From: a virus
Reading direction: 5' to 3' (one strand)
Virus record (IMG/VR): IMGVR_UViG_3300046804_004958
Location: 1-49,200 of that record
DNA length: 49,200 nt
Part shown: piece after piece, positions 40,391 through 49,200 of the stretch
How positions within the stretch are numbered: position 1 is the stretch's first letter
Layout: every line of letters starts with the position of its first letter
Translations under genes and position numbers: made by a program
Notes under the pieces: model-generated
Told to the model about the DNA's origin: nothing
The model's input: only the letters and a program-made list of their open reading frames with translations
Databases searched by the model: none

Positions 40391-41698
40391 ATGTTAAACG
40401 CTGCAAAATCTTCCAAATATTCAGAGATTACAGTTCGTAAGAAAGGAAAAGAAGTTTCTTTAGAAGGCAGAACTGTTAATTTTAGTTATTATGAAAGTTT
40501 GTTTTCTCCACATATAACAGCAAAAATAGTTTTTGTAGATTCTGGAAATGCAATACAAGCGGAAAAAGCACAGGACATTCAAGAAAGATATGGAACCATA
40601 GTATCTTCACTGCCAATAAGAGGAAGTGGTGATGAAGAAGTTTCATTTAAAATTGAAAGTAAACTTGGAAATTTAGATTTTACTTCATATCCTCTTATAG
40701 TTAATTCTAAACCTTCTCCATCTCAAGAATCTACTAAACAAGTTGTTGCTTTAAATTTAATTTCAAAATATGCTGTTAATAATGAAAATGCAAACATTTA
40801 CTCTAAGTATTATAATAATATATCAAAATCAGTATCTCAAATACTTTCTAATGATTTAAAGATACCTTCCAATAAAATAATGGAAGTAGAACCCACACAA
40901 AATTCTGCTGCATTTCCTGGAAATGGAAAAAGACCATTTGATCTTATATTATCATTATGTCCAAAATCTATACCTGTAAATGGAACTGCAGGATATTTTT
41001 TTTGGGAGACCCAGGATGGTTTTAATTATAAATCAGTAGATAGTTTAGTATCTTCCCCTTCGGTAGAAACTTATCAATATTATAATGTTGCAAATTCAAG
41101 TATAGATAATGATAATAATGATTATAGAATTTTAACTCCACCAGAATTTGTGAAGGATCAAAATCTTCTTGATTTACTTAGATCTGGAGGTTTAAGATCT
41201 AAAAATGTATTCTTAGATCTTTCAACTGGAAAGTATGAAGAAATTTTTACGAATATAAAAGGATCTAAAATAAAAGTTCTTGGAGGAGATCAAGAATATT
41301 CATCTGATTTATATCCAAACTCAGATAAAAGTGTTTTTACCAGAACACATAATTTTATTTTAGATACTGGTAATATGGAAAAGGGATTAAGTTTAAATCT
41401 TAATAATGATCCTCGCCAATATCTTGCGGTTTCTTCAATGAGATATAATCTTTTGATAAGTCAAGTTTTAAATATTATTATTCCATGTAATCCAAAATTA
41501 AGAGCAGGGAATGTGATTACTTGCGAATTTGAAAAAATAACAGCAAGTAGTAAAAATTCTGGATCAATAGATGAATCTCAAAGTGGAAAATATTTAATTC
41601 TTCATTTGTGCCATGAATTTAATTCTGAAAGATCTTTTACTTCTCTTACTTTGATTCGTGATACTTATGGAATATATACAAGTGGAGGAAAAATATAG
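40391..41698 (+). CDS. Baseplate hub protein, gp27-like
   Basis: The 435-residue protein contains KRPFDLILSLCPKSIPVNGTAGYFFWETQDGFNYKSVDSL, the pattern I associate with cyanophage hub proteins equivalent to T4 gp27, with an N-terminal beta domain (YSEITVRKKGKEVSLEGRTVNFSYYESLF) and a C-terminal domain that includes IIPCNPKLRAGNVITCEFEK. gp27 trimers form the hub under the tail tube and hold gp5. Position between the lytic protein and the OB protein fits well. T4 gp27 is 391 residues. Confidence 0.75.
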   Translation: MLNAAKSSKYSEITVRKKGKEVSLEGRTVNFSYYESLFSPHITAKIVFVDSGNAIQAEKAQDIQERYGTIVSSLPIRGSGDEEVSFKIESKLGNLDFTSYPLIVNSKPSPSQESTKQVVALNLISKYAVNNENANIYSKYYNNISKSVSQILSNDLKIPSNKIMEVEPTQNSAAFPGNGKRPFDLILSLCPKSIPVNGTAGYFFWETQDGFNYKSVDSLVSSPSVETYQYYNVANSSIDNDNNDYRILTPPEFVKDQNLLDLLRSGGLRSKNVFLDLSTGKYEEIFTNIKGSKIKVLGGDQEYSSDLYPNSDKSVFTRTHNFILDTGNMEKGLSLNLNNDPRQYLAVSSMRYNLLISQVLNIIIPCNPKLRAGNVITCEFEKITASSKNSGSIDESQSGKYLILHLCHEFNSERSFTSLTLIRDTYGIYTSGGKI

Positions 41699-41703
41699 AA
41701 ATA

Positions 41704-42195
41704 ATGTTTAAACCAGGGTTTTTTGGTAAAAATTCACCAAAATGGTGGGTAGGACAAGTTCCACTAGGACAAACGGATAATAAAACAGATTCTATTATGT
41801 GGGGTGATAGGGTTCAGGTTAGGATAGTTGGATATCATCCAAAAGAAGGTAATATTCTTGCTGATGAGGACTTGCCTTGGGCAATTATTTTAAAACCTTC
41901 TTCTCAAGGAACACTAAATAAAGGATCAACAGCTATTATAGGTGGTGAATGGGTAATGGGAATATTTTTAGATGATGACTGTGAAAGACCTTTAATTCTT
42001 GGAGTAATTGGTAGATCTAATCCTGGGTATGAATGCACGTTATCAGATCAAAAATCTCAAAAAAGTACAGAATTTAAAACAACTTTAAATTATTGGGGTA
42101 CAATAACTGCACAACCATATCAATTATCTTCTGGACAAGGACCTTCCGAAAAACCAACAGTTCCTTCCGAAAACTTATTTCCTGGTAGAGATTAA
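41704..42195 (+). CDS. gp5-like baseplate hub OB-fold protein
   Basis: In this 163-residue protein, WWVGQVPLGQTDNKTDSIMWGDRVQVRIVGYHPKEG is the N-terminal OB-fold signature of T4 gp5 and its cyanophage relatives, followed by DLPWAIIL and GEWVMGIFLDDDCERPLILGVIG. It ends after the OB fold and therefore lacks both the lysozyme domain and the beta-helix needle of T4 gp5. Those functions seem to be supplied by the proteins at 37801 and 46109. It follows the gp27-like gene by five bases, as expected for interacting hub partners. Confidence 0.82.
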   Translation: MFKPGFFGKNSPKWWVGQVPLGQTDNKTDSIMWGDRVQVRIVGYHPKEGNILADEDLPWAIILKPSSQGTLNKGSTAIIGGEWVMGIFLDDDCERPLILGVIGRSNPGYECTLSDQKSQKSTEFKTTLNYWGTITAQPYQLSSGQGPSEKPTVPSENLFPGRD

Positions 42196-42200
42196 AAAAT

Positions 42201-45200
42201 ATGGCAGAGTTAATTCCAAATGCGTATAATTCTGATCTTCCGAATTATTGGAAAGATTTAAGTGGAATTGATTATAATGTGAAAATAAATGATACTTTTT
42301 ATGGCAAAACCCAACATTATTTTGCAACATCTTCATATGAAAATTTTAAACTTTTATCTAATTATTCTTGGAATCTAGGAGATCCTTGTGGTGAAGGTAT
42401 ATTAGGTGATCTTAGCGTAACATTAAATAACTTTTTTACTTTATTGAGAGGTATACAACAATATAGTAATGTTTATATTGTTGGATCAATTAATATGATT
42501 CAAAATATTGCAGGAGAAATAACAAAAGTATCTGAAGCAATTGCATCTATTTTAAAAACTTTAATTCAGAGAATTAGAAATTGGATATTAAATAAAATTA
42601 GGGAGTTAATTGATAAAGCGTTAGAATCTTTTTTAACTCCCAGAACCAAGCAAATCAAAGAAGGTGTTTTACAAACATTGATAGAGCAACTCGCATGTTC
42701 ATTTGATGATATTATTGATGGGTTAGTTGATTTTGCCGGAGATTTTTTATATTCTTTAGTTGGTCAAATTATACAAACTCCACTATGTGCGGTTCAAAAT
42801 TATTTAAATGCTATGATGAATAGACTTTCATTAGAAATAGAAGAGTCTATTCAACCATTTTTAAATCAACTTGGAGATGTTCTGGGTGGAGTAATCAACA
42901 TTGTAGGGCAAGTAAATGGAATTATTGATCAAATTCTTGGTTATGAAGCATTTTTCTGTGCCCGTCCAGAATGCCCGGAAGTAAAAAATTTTAAAGCATC
43001 TATTTGGGGTGGACCAGAGCCAAGTGCAATTGCTAATTTTCAAAATTTTACTGCTTCTGCTTCTGGTTTTGTTGATGCTCAACAGACAAAAGCAGAAGAT
43101 TGGTTAGCAGAATTTTTTGGTCCAAATAGTAATACTTCTCAGTCCCCTGGAGATTGTTATACGGGAGTATTTAAATGTGGAATACCTCAAGTAGTTATAT
43201 TTGGTGGTGGTGGTTCTGGGGCAGCAGCAAATGCGGTAGTTAATCAAATTGGCGAAGTTATTGGTGTCAATTTATTAAATGGAGGATCTGATTATACTTC
43301 TCCTCCTTTTGTCTCTATAGTTGATCCTGGTGGTTGTGGAATTAATGCTAGTGCATTAGCAGTATTGTGTCCAAAACCTTCATCTTCAAAAAAATCCAAG
43401 AAAATTGTAGGGTATAATGGTCCTGGCGTTTACTTAAATTTAATAAATTCTACAAATTCAACAGCAGTTACTGGATGGAATGGTCCGGGAATTTATTTAG
43501 ATTTAACTTCTGCAACTCCAATTGATTCTGCAGGAACAGTTGTCGTAACATTTACTTTAACTAAAGAAGCAGCATTCATATACTCTGTTAATATTCCTGG
43601 AACTACTATTAGTGGAGCTAAAATTCCACCTCTTCCATATCCTTCAACAAATAATGTTCCAGTACAAATATCTATGAATTTAAAATCTGGTGAAGTTTAT
43701 GGTCCAATTGTTAAAACAGGTGATCCAGGAACATTGTATGTTGGGGATCAAGTTGTTTCTGGAGTTAATAATAGTGGATCTTTACCAAACACATCTATAG
43801 TTGTTGAAAATGGTGGTGATGATTGGAATGATTATGTTATTTCAACAAATGAAGGATTTTTTGCGTCATATGTTACCCCACCTACAGCACCGACAACTAC
43901 TACAAGTACTGCTCCAATAAATGTTCTATTCACCACAACAGGAAGTGAAACTGGATATGCTGTAAATTTACCAGTTTCAAAAACAAAAAATGAAACTTTG
44001 ACTGGTCCAGGATTTTCAGGAAATAAAGTACAACGATTAGTTAATTTAGTTCCTGGAAAAATTTATGGACCTCTTTCAGTATCTTCTGGATCTGGAGCAT
44101 TATATATTGGAAATGAAAAAGTTAATAAAATATTAACTAGTGGATCTTTACCAAACACATCTATAGTTGTTGAAAATGGTGGTGATGATTGGAATGATTA
44201 TATTCTTTCTACCAGTCATGGATTTTTTGAAAGATTTACAACTTCACCAAATTCAAAAAAATCTCTACCTCCTAAGAAAAAAGGAAAATCTATTTGTAAT
44301 ATTAATGTAATAAATCCGGGAAATAATTACAGTTCAGCAACTGCAACTGCAACTTCAGGATCTCCAGTAATCCAAATTTTTACTGGATCTCCAAATCCAG
44401 TAGATACCAATAATACAATTACATTGAATTGGTCAATTGTGAATGCTACGTCTGCCTCTTTAAATGTTTCTGGATTTAATAATATTCCATTAATTGGATC
44501 GGCAAGTGTCCTTGTTAATCCAACCTTTCCTAGCGGAAAAAAACAAACAACTGTTACTTATACTATTACCGCTGTTAAAAATGAACAAAATTCAGCTCCA
44601 CAAATAGTTACAAAAGATTTTATTCTTACAGTAAATGATCCAGTAAAAGGATCTCTCATACCTACATCACCACCAGTTATTAATACAAATACCCCAACTA
44701 TTAATAATTTCACTGCAAATCCAACAAATGTTACGGTTGGTCAAATTGTTAAACTTGATTGGGATACTACAGATGCAATTGATTGTTCTTTATCTGCAAC
44801 TGGTTTTAAAAATCCTCTCACTGGATATACAAGTATTCCTGCAGATGGATCATTAAGTTTTGTAATGCCTGTAGATATTCCATTCCCCAGTTCAGGAAAT
44901 GCTACTATTGAATATGAATTAACAGCAAATAATCCATATTCTTCTGGACCCAAAACAACTAATCAAAAAGTTAGTATAAGTGTAAGTCCCTTACCAGCAC
45001 CACCACCAGCACCACCAGCACCAGCACCACCAGCACCAGCACCACCAGCACCACCAGCACCGATTGCAGGTGCATTTAATTGTGTACCAAGTACATTTTT
45101 TCCTAATGAAGGTGATACTGTAAACTTTACAGTAACAAGTACAGATCCTGCAGATGTTGGAATTTTTTATTATGAAATAATCTCATTATTTGGATCTGTA

Positions 45201-46109
45201 ACAGATTCTGATTTTACTGATAATACTTTAACTGGATCTTTTACTATCAATAATATTTCTCCGGGAAACAATAGTGGAACATTTAGTAAAACTATATCTA
45301 AAGATGCCTTAACAGAAGTATCCGAACAATTTAATGTTTTAATAAAAAGAATTCCAAATGTTCCTGCACTTGTTGCAACTAGTGGAGGAATAACTATAAC
45401 TGATACTTCTTTAAGTCAACTTCCACCAGTTCAAATTTTGCCATCTCCTGGAAAATTTATTTGTACTCCAAGCAAAACAGTTGTTAGTGAAGGTGATATT
45501 ATAGATTTTGAGGTTAAAGTTAGTGATCCTGCAGATAATGGAAGTTATTTTTATGAAATAATTGGTTTATTTGGATCTGTAACAGCTTCTGATTTTACTG
45601 ATAATTCTTTAACAGGAAATTTTGTTATTAGTAATAATGTAGGTACATTCAGTAAGATTATTTCAGCAGATTTAACTACTGAAAGACAGGAAGAATTTTA
45701 TGTAAAAATAAAAAAAGATTTATTGAAACCAGACTACGTGGTTAGTAGTGTATCAATAACTATAAATGATACTTCTATTGGAACTCCTGCTGTTGCTGTT
45801 ATTAACACCGTTACTCCAATAAATCCTGGAAACAATTATCCACCAAATACTACAATAACTGCTGGTGGAGGATCCATATTAACTCCAGTGATTAGTCCAA
45901 ATGGGTCAATAGTTGCAGTTAATGTTATAAATCCTGGTTACGGATTTACAAGAGTTCCAGAAATAGAAATAAATAACAGAGAAGGTTTAGGCGCTAAATT
46001 TAGAGTAAATTTGGATTTTATTCCATTGGATCAATTTTTGAAAGAAAACAATTTAAAATCAATTGACCCCGCTAAACTTGTACGAATCATAGATTGCGTT
46101 TCCAGATAA
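42201..46109 (+). CDS. Large multidomain structural protein
   Basis: The 1302-residue protein has a helical N-terminal part (residues 1 to about 270, with several amphipathic helices), then Gly-rich modules (GGSDYTSPPFVSIVDPGGCG). Two copies follow of a module ending SGSLPNTSIVVENGGDDWNDY (around residues 520 and 645), then Ig-like modules, a PAPPAP linker (44994-45063) and two Calx-beta-like modules (GDTVNFTVTSTDPADVG...GSVTDSDFTDN, and GDIIDFEVKVSDPADNG...GSVTASDFTDN). The C-terminal NPGYGFTRVPEIEI module resembles the early one. It is likely a large baseplate or fibre component. No T4 counterpart is apparent. Confidence 0.7.
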   Translation: MAELIPNAYNSDLPNYWKDLSGIDYNVKINDTFYGKTQHYFATSSYENFKLLSNYSWNLGDPCGEGILGDLSVTLNNFFTLLRGIQQYSNVYIVGSINMIQNIAGEITKVSEAIASILKTLIQRIRNWILNKIRELIDKALESFLTPRTKQIKEGVLQTLIEQLACSFDDIIDGLVDFAGDFLYSLVGQIIQTPLCAVQNYLNAMMNRLSLEIEESIQPFLNQLGDVLGGVINIVGQVNGIIDQILGYEAFFCARPECPEVKNFKASIWGGPEPSAIANFQNFTASASGFVDAQQTKAEDWLAEFFGPNSNTSQSPGDCYTGVFKCGIPQVVIFGGGGSGAAANAVVNQIGEVIGVNLLNGGSDYTSPPFVSIVDPGGCGINASALAVLCPKPSSSKKSKKIVGYNGPGVYLNLINSTNSTAVTGWNGPGIYLDLTSATPIDSAGTVVVTFTLTKEAAFIYSVNIPGTTISGAKIPPLPYPSTNNVPVQISMNLKSGEVYGPIVKTGDPGTLYVGDQVVSGVNNSGSLPNTSIVVENGGDDWNDYVISTNEGFFASYVTPPTAPTTTTSTAPINVLFTTTGSETGYAVNLPVSKTKNETLTGPGFSGNKVQRLVNLVPGKIYGPLSVSSGSGALYIGNEKVNKILTSGSLPNTSIVVENGGDDWNDYILSTSHGFFERFTTSPNSKKSLPPKKKGKSICNINVINPGNNYSSATATATSGSPVIQIFTGSPNPVDTNNTITLNWSIVNATSASLNVSGFNNIPLIGSASVLVNPTFPSGKKQTTVTYTITAVKNEQNSAPQIVTKDFILTVNDPVKGSLIPTSPPVINTNTPTINNFTANPTNVTVGQIVKLDWDTTDAIDCSLSATGFKNPLTGYTSIPADGSLSFVMPVDIPFPSSGNATIEYELTANNPYSSGPKTTNQKVSISVSPLPAPPPAPPAPAPPAPAPPAPPAPIAGAFNCVPSTFFPNEGDTVNFTVTSTDPADVGIFYYEIISLFGSVTDSDFTDNTLTGSFTINNISPGNNSGTFSKTISKDALTEVSEQFNVLIKRIPNVPALVATSGGITITDTSLSQLPPVQILPSPGKFICTPSKTVVSEGDIIDFEVKVSDPADNGSYFYEIIGLFGSVTASDFTDNSLTGNFVISNNVGTFSKIISADLTTERQEEFYVKIKKDLLKPDYVVSSVSITINDTSIGTPAVAVINTVTPINPGNNYPPNTTITAGGGSILTPVISPNGSIVAVNVINPGYGFTRVPEIEINNREGLGAKFRVNLDFIPLDQFLKENNLKSIDPAKLVRIIDCVSR

Positions 46110-46693
46110 TGCCACAGTCAGCCCCAGACTATACTATTGCAAATAACTCGCATTGTTTTATACATTGTGGACCCATAGCTCCAGAATCTGGGGATGATGG
46201 ACGAGATTTAAGTATTATCACATCAACTGACTGTCAAATAGTATATGGTAAAAGTGGAAATAAAGTTGAACATATAATGCGTAGTAATTATGAGACTTGT
46301 GGACATCAAACAGATCCTGAAGAAAATGGTGGAATAGCACGATCTATTTGTGCAAAAAATGGAGATATTGCATTAATTGCCGAAAACGGAAGCATTAGAT
46401 TAAAAGCAAAAAATATTTACATAGAGACAAGCGGCCCGTCTGGATCTGGTAATATTTTAGCTTCTGCAAATGGTCAAATAATACTTACCACTGGTGATCA
46501 AATAAAATTAGCTGGAGGTAAAAATGTTTGCATTCATGGTGAAGGTGGAGTCACAATATCGTCACCAGCTTTTATAAAAAATGCAGGTAAAGTGGTTGAC
46601 GGTGGAGTTGCTTCTACTGGAAGTTTAATTTCTAGTGTCCTTGCTGGAAATTGGGGATCAATATTGCAAGGACTATCTAATTCATGTAAGTAA
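46109..46693 (+). CDS. Beta-helix spike-like protein (gp5 C-terminal type)
   Basis: The 194-residue protein starts at the ATG overlapping the upstream TAA, giving MPQSAPDYTIANNSH. Residues about 75-165 show alternating short strands of a triple beta-helix (KNGDIALIAENGSIRLKAKN, GNILASANGQIILTTGDQIKLAGGKNVCIHGEGG), as in T4 gp5 and VgrG spikes. It has several cysteines in the N-terminal half (HCFIHCGP, ETCGH). It could form the membrane-piercing needle that the shortened gp5-like protein lacks. An AAGGAG site follows for the next gene. Confidence 0.72.
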   Translation: MPQSAPDYTIANNSHCFIHCGPIAPESGDDGRDLSIITSTDCQIVYGKSGNKVEHIMRSNYETCGHQTDPEENGGIARSICAKNGDIALIAENGSIRLKAKNIYIETSGPSGSGNILASANGQIILTTGDQIKLAGGKNVCIHGEGGVTISSPAFIKNAGKVVDGGVASTGSLISSVLAGNWGSILQGLSNSCK

Positions 46694-46704
46694 GGAGAAA
46701 TTAT

Positions 46705-47601
46705 ATGGCATCTTCAGATGGAGCAGGCGCAGGTTTATTAGATATTATTCATGGTATTTTTGGAACCGCACTTGAACTACCTCAAATTTTTAGACAACCT
46801 GGAACAGCAAGTATATATCAGGCTTATTTTGGAATGGGGCACAATTCAATGGATTTTTCCTCAGTAACTATAAAACCAGGGATTACTGCTCCAGTTAGTT
46901 TGACAGTATATGGAATATCAGATACTTTTGGATTATTAAATGTAGTAGGATCTTCAGTTTTTACTGGAGAAACTTTATGTGATGGTACAAGCTTTACTTC
47001 AATATGTTCTAGTAATGATTTTCTTGGTGCTTCTTTTTGTGTTTCTTCTGGTGGAGATAATTCAATTACTGCTAAAGGATCAAATGAATTTACTGCTCCA
47101 ACGACTGCTATTAATAGTACAATATGTGCAATAAGTGGAACTCTTTTTATTGATGGAATTGGGCAAGATGTGGCATCAGCAATTAATAGTAAAAAAGGAT
47201 TTGATATTTCACATCCAAACAAACCAAATCATAGGTTAAGGCATATTTGTGTAGAAGGTCCAGAATCTGCTGTTTATATTAGAGGTAAATTAGAAGGAAA
47301 AAATATTATCGAACTCCCAGACTATTGGAATGGTTTAATTGATCCAGAAACTATCAGCGTTAATTTGACACAAATTGGGCATAGTCAAGATTTAATTGTA
47401 GAATCAATTGAATGGGGAAAAAGAATAAGAATTAAATCTGGAAATGGAACTACTGTAAATTGCTATTATCAAGTATGGGCAGATAGGCTTGGTGAAAAAT
47501 TAATTGTTGAATATGAAGGTAAAACACCAGCAGATTACCCAGGAGATAATAGAGAATATTCTCTTGCAGGATGGAATTACGACAGGAGAAACAATAAATG
47601 A
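46705..47601 (+). CDS. Tail fibre-like structural protein
   Basis: The 298-residue protein has a beta-rich N-terminal half with short repeats (VVGSSVFTGETLC, ISGTLFIDGIG) followed by the conserved C-terminal domain GFDISHPNKPNHRLRHICVEGPESAVYIRGKL, IELPDYWNGLIDPETISVNL and KLIVEYEGKTPADYPGDN. This C-terminal domain is common on cyanophage fibre proteins. It precedes the collagen-like fibre gene with an ATGA overlap and a strong AAGGAG ribosome site, so both are probably parts of the same fibre system. Confidence 0.72.
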   Translation: MASSDGAGAGLLDIIHGIFGTALELPQIFRQPGTASIYQAYFGMGHNSMDFSSVTIKPGITAPVSLTVYGISDTFGLLNVVGSSVFTGETLCDGTSFTSICSSNDFLGASFCVSSGGDNSITAKGSNEFTAPTTAINSTICAISGTLFIDGIGQDVASAINSKKGFDISHPNKPNHRLRHICVEGPESAVYIRGKLEGKNIIELPDYWNGLIDPETISVNLTQIGHSQDLIVESIEWGKRIRIKSGNGTTVNCYYQVWADRLGEKLIVEYEGKTPADYPGDNREYSLAGWNYDRRNNK

Positions 47602-49200
47602 CCAGAATTAGAATCTATTATACAGATAGACCACCTGAGGAAATTAATGACTTAGAAGTCAATACAATTAGTGTTGGTGGATCTGTTGGTATTGGTTCTA
47701 CACTTCCTAGATATAATTTAGATGTTGTAGGAGATATTAATTTTTCAGGTGATCTCTATCAAAATGGTGCTCTTTTTTCTGGTGGTGGTGGAGGTGGAGG
47801 TGGTCTTCAAGGACTTCAAGGAACTCAAGGACCTTTAAGTAATTTTCAAGGAACTCAAGGACCTTTAAGTAATTTTCAAGGAACTCAAGGTAATCAAGGT
47901 CGACAAGGAACACAAGGATTGCAAGGTCTTCAAGGAACTCAAGGACCTTTAAGTAATTTTCAAGGAACTCAAGGTAATCAAGGTCGACAAGGAACACAAG
48001 GATTGCAAGGTCTTCAAGGACTTCAAGGATTACAAGGTACTCTAAGTAATTTTCAAGGTACTCAAGGAACTCAAGGTCTTCAAGGAACTCAAGGTCTTCA
48101 AGGACATCAAGGTACTCAAGGATTACAAGGTACTCAAGGATTACAAGGTACTCAAGGTACTCAAGGACTTCAAGGTAATCAAGGTCTTCAAGGTACTCAA
48201 GGATTACAAGGTAATCAAGGTCGACAAGGAACACAAGGATTGCAAGGCAATCAAGGATTACAAGGAAATCAAGGTCTTCAAGGTAATCAAGGTCGACAAG
48301 GAACACAAGGATTGCAAGGTAATCAAGGATTACAAGGTACTCTAAGTAATTTTCAAGGTACTCAAGGACTTCAAGGTACTCAAGGTCTTCAAGGATTACA
48401 AGGTACTCAAGGTACTCAAGGTAATCAAGGTCTTCAAGGCACTCAAGGTACTCAAGGACTTCAAGGTAATCAAGGTCTTCAAGGTCTTCAGGGAAATCAA
48501 GGTCTTCAAGGTACTCAAGGATTACAAGGTAATCAAGGATTACAAGGTACTCAAGGTCTTCAAGGACATCAAGGTACTCAAGGATTACAAGGTACTCAAG
48601 GTAATCAAGGATTACAAGGTAATCAAGGATTACAAGGTAATCAAGGATTACAAGGTAATCAAGGATTACAAGGTAATCAAGGATTACAAGGTACTCAAGG
48701 TAATCAAGGTCTTCAAGGCACTCAAGGTCTTCAAGGTCTTCAAGGCACTCAAGGTCTTCAAGGCACTCAAGGTCTTCAAGGTCTTCAAGGCACTCAAGGT
48801 CTTCAAGGCACTCAAGGTCTTCAAGGCACTCAAGGTCTTCAAGGCACTCAAGGTCTTCAAGGTAATCAAGGTCTTCAAGGACATCAAGGTACTCAAGGTC
48901 TTCAAGGAACTCAAGGTCTTCAAGGCACTCAAGGTCTTCAAGGCACTCAAGGTCTTCAAGGACATCAAGGTACTCAAGGATTACAAGGTAATCAAGGTCT
49001 TCAAGGCACTCAAGGTCTTCAAGGCACTCAAGGTCTTCAAGGATTACAAGGTACTCAAGGGAATCAAGGATTACAAGGTACTCAAGGTCTTCAAGGACAT
49101 CAAGGTACTCAAGGATTACAAGGTACTCAAGGTACTCAAGGTAATCAAGGTCTTCAAGGACATCAAGGTACTCAAGGATTACAAGGTAATCAAGGATTAC
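47598..49200 (+). CDS. Collagen-like fibre protein, 3' end outside window
   Basis: The frame opens with [20 protein letters not shown], passes [20 protein letters not shown] and [20 protein letters not shown], then enters a Gly-X-Gln repeat at about 47802 that continues to the window edge without a stop (534 codons seen). The N-terminal [17 protein letters not shown] motif is typical of cyanophage fibre proteins and should attach to the virion. The repeat is interrupted early by GPLSNFQG or [13 protein letters not shown] nine bases upstream supports the start. It may be a long rod carrying adhesins such as the propellers. Confidence 0.88.
   Translation, partial: MTRIRIYYTDRPPEEINDLEVNTISVGGSVGIGSTLPRYNLDVVGDINFSGDLYQNGALFSGGGGGGGGLQGLQGTQGPLSNFQGTQGPLSNFQGTQGNQGRQGTQGLQGLQGTQGPLSNFQGTQGNQGRQGTQGLQGLQGLQGLQGTLSNFQGTQGTQGLQGTQGLQGHQGTQGLQGTQGLQGTQGTQGLQGNQGLQGTQGLQGNQGRQGTQGLQGNQGLQGNQGLQGNQGRQGTQGLQGNQGLQGTLSNFQGTQGLQGTQGLQGLQGTQGTQGNQGLQGTQGTQGLQGNQGLQGLQGNQGLQGTQGLQGNQGLQGTQGLQGHQGTQGLQGTQGNQGLQGNQGLQGNQGLQGNQGLQGNQGLQGTQGNQGLQGTQGLQGLQGTQGLQGTQGLQGLQGTQGLQGTQGLQGTQGLQGTQGLQGNQGLQGHQGTQGLQGTQGLQGTQGLQGTQGLQGHQGTQGLQGNQGLQGTQGLQGTQGLQGLQGTQGNQGLQGTQGLQGHQGTQGLQGTQGTQGNQGLQGHQGTQGLQGNQGL
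47802..49200 (+). repeat. Collagen-like Gly-X-Gln coding repeat, block 3
   Basis: This is at least 1.4 kb of nine-base ggtNNNcaa units encoding Gly-X-Gln, with X mostly Leu, Thr, Asn or His. Longer blocks such as the [13 protein letters not shown] unit recur several times before 48320, showing block duplication. Confidence 0.95.

Noticed and set aside
47802-49200. CRISPR-like array because of regular short repeats
   Set aside because: Units are nine bases, translate to Gly-X-Gln in one frame, and have no spacers or leader.

Overview
The window is part of a T4-like myovirus genome that most likely infects marine picocyanobacteria (Prochlorococcus or Synechococcus). The sequence is AT-rich and tightly packed. 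It carries T4 core genes (gp32, gp59, gp33, gp53, gp48, gp4, gp26, and gp27-like and gp5-like hub genes) next to genes typical of cyanophages: speD, phoH, thyX, a CPYC glutaredoxin, a DUF1825 protein and a DUF4278 peptide. No tRNA, CRISPR array, insertion sequence or reverse transcriptase was seen. Function calls rest on motifs and remembered family features; no database search was run.

Layout. (1) 1-2243: 3' part of a collagen-like (Gly-X-Gln) fibre protein. (2) 2245-21045: an adhesin and modification island. Three paralogous proteins (2245, 5709, 11479) each contain exactly 6+6 copies of a roughly 48-residue GYFGGG...MDKLTYSTDTT repeat, which I read as two six-bladed propellers in tandem. 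Between and after them lie enzymes that could decorate proteins or glycans: a DUF6445-type oxygenase and a diverged paralogue, a prolyl-hydroxylase-like oxygenase, a sulfotransferase, several glycosyltransferases (GT-A/GT2, GT4, GT11, GT25), an FkbM methyltransferase and a GH130-like propeller protein. Each propeller gene is followed by the same short intergenic element with an extended -10 box (TGTTATAAT). (3) 21072-28988: glutaredoxin, small conserved cyanophage genes, speD, thyX, phoH, a RecB/Cas4-like nuclease, gp33, gp59 and DUF1825, with two intrinsic terminators and two structured non-coding leaders. (4) 28981-31270: gp32 with its own promoter and terminator, an FkbM methyltransferase and a Mom-like DNA-modification protein. 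(5) 31262-33776 on the minus strand: gp53, gp48, an unnamed structural-cluster gene and gp4. (6) 33815-47601 on the plus strand: tube-family protein, gp26, two large tail/hub proteins (one with SleB-like and M23-like lytic domains), gp27-like hub, gp5-like OB protein, a 1302-residue multidomain structural protein, a beta-helix spike-like protein and a fibre protein. (7) 47598-49200: 5' part of a second collagen-like fibre gene, running off the window.

How the parts work together (inference). The tail genes build the baseplate, hub and fibres. The collagen-like rods and propellers probably form exchangeable host-contacting parts, and the glycosyl, sulfo, hydroxyl and methyl transfer enzymes probably decorate either these Thr/Ser-rich virion proteins or the host surface. 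Late expression is probably driven by gp33-dependent promoters with TATAAATA-type boxes (TATAAATA, CATAAATA and TCTAAATA/ACTAAATA variants), while replication and small genes use sigma70-like promoters.
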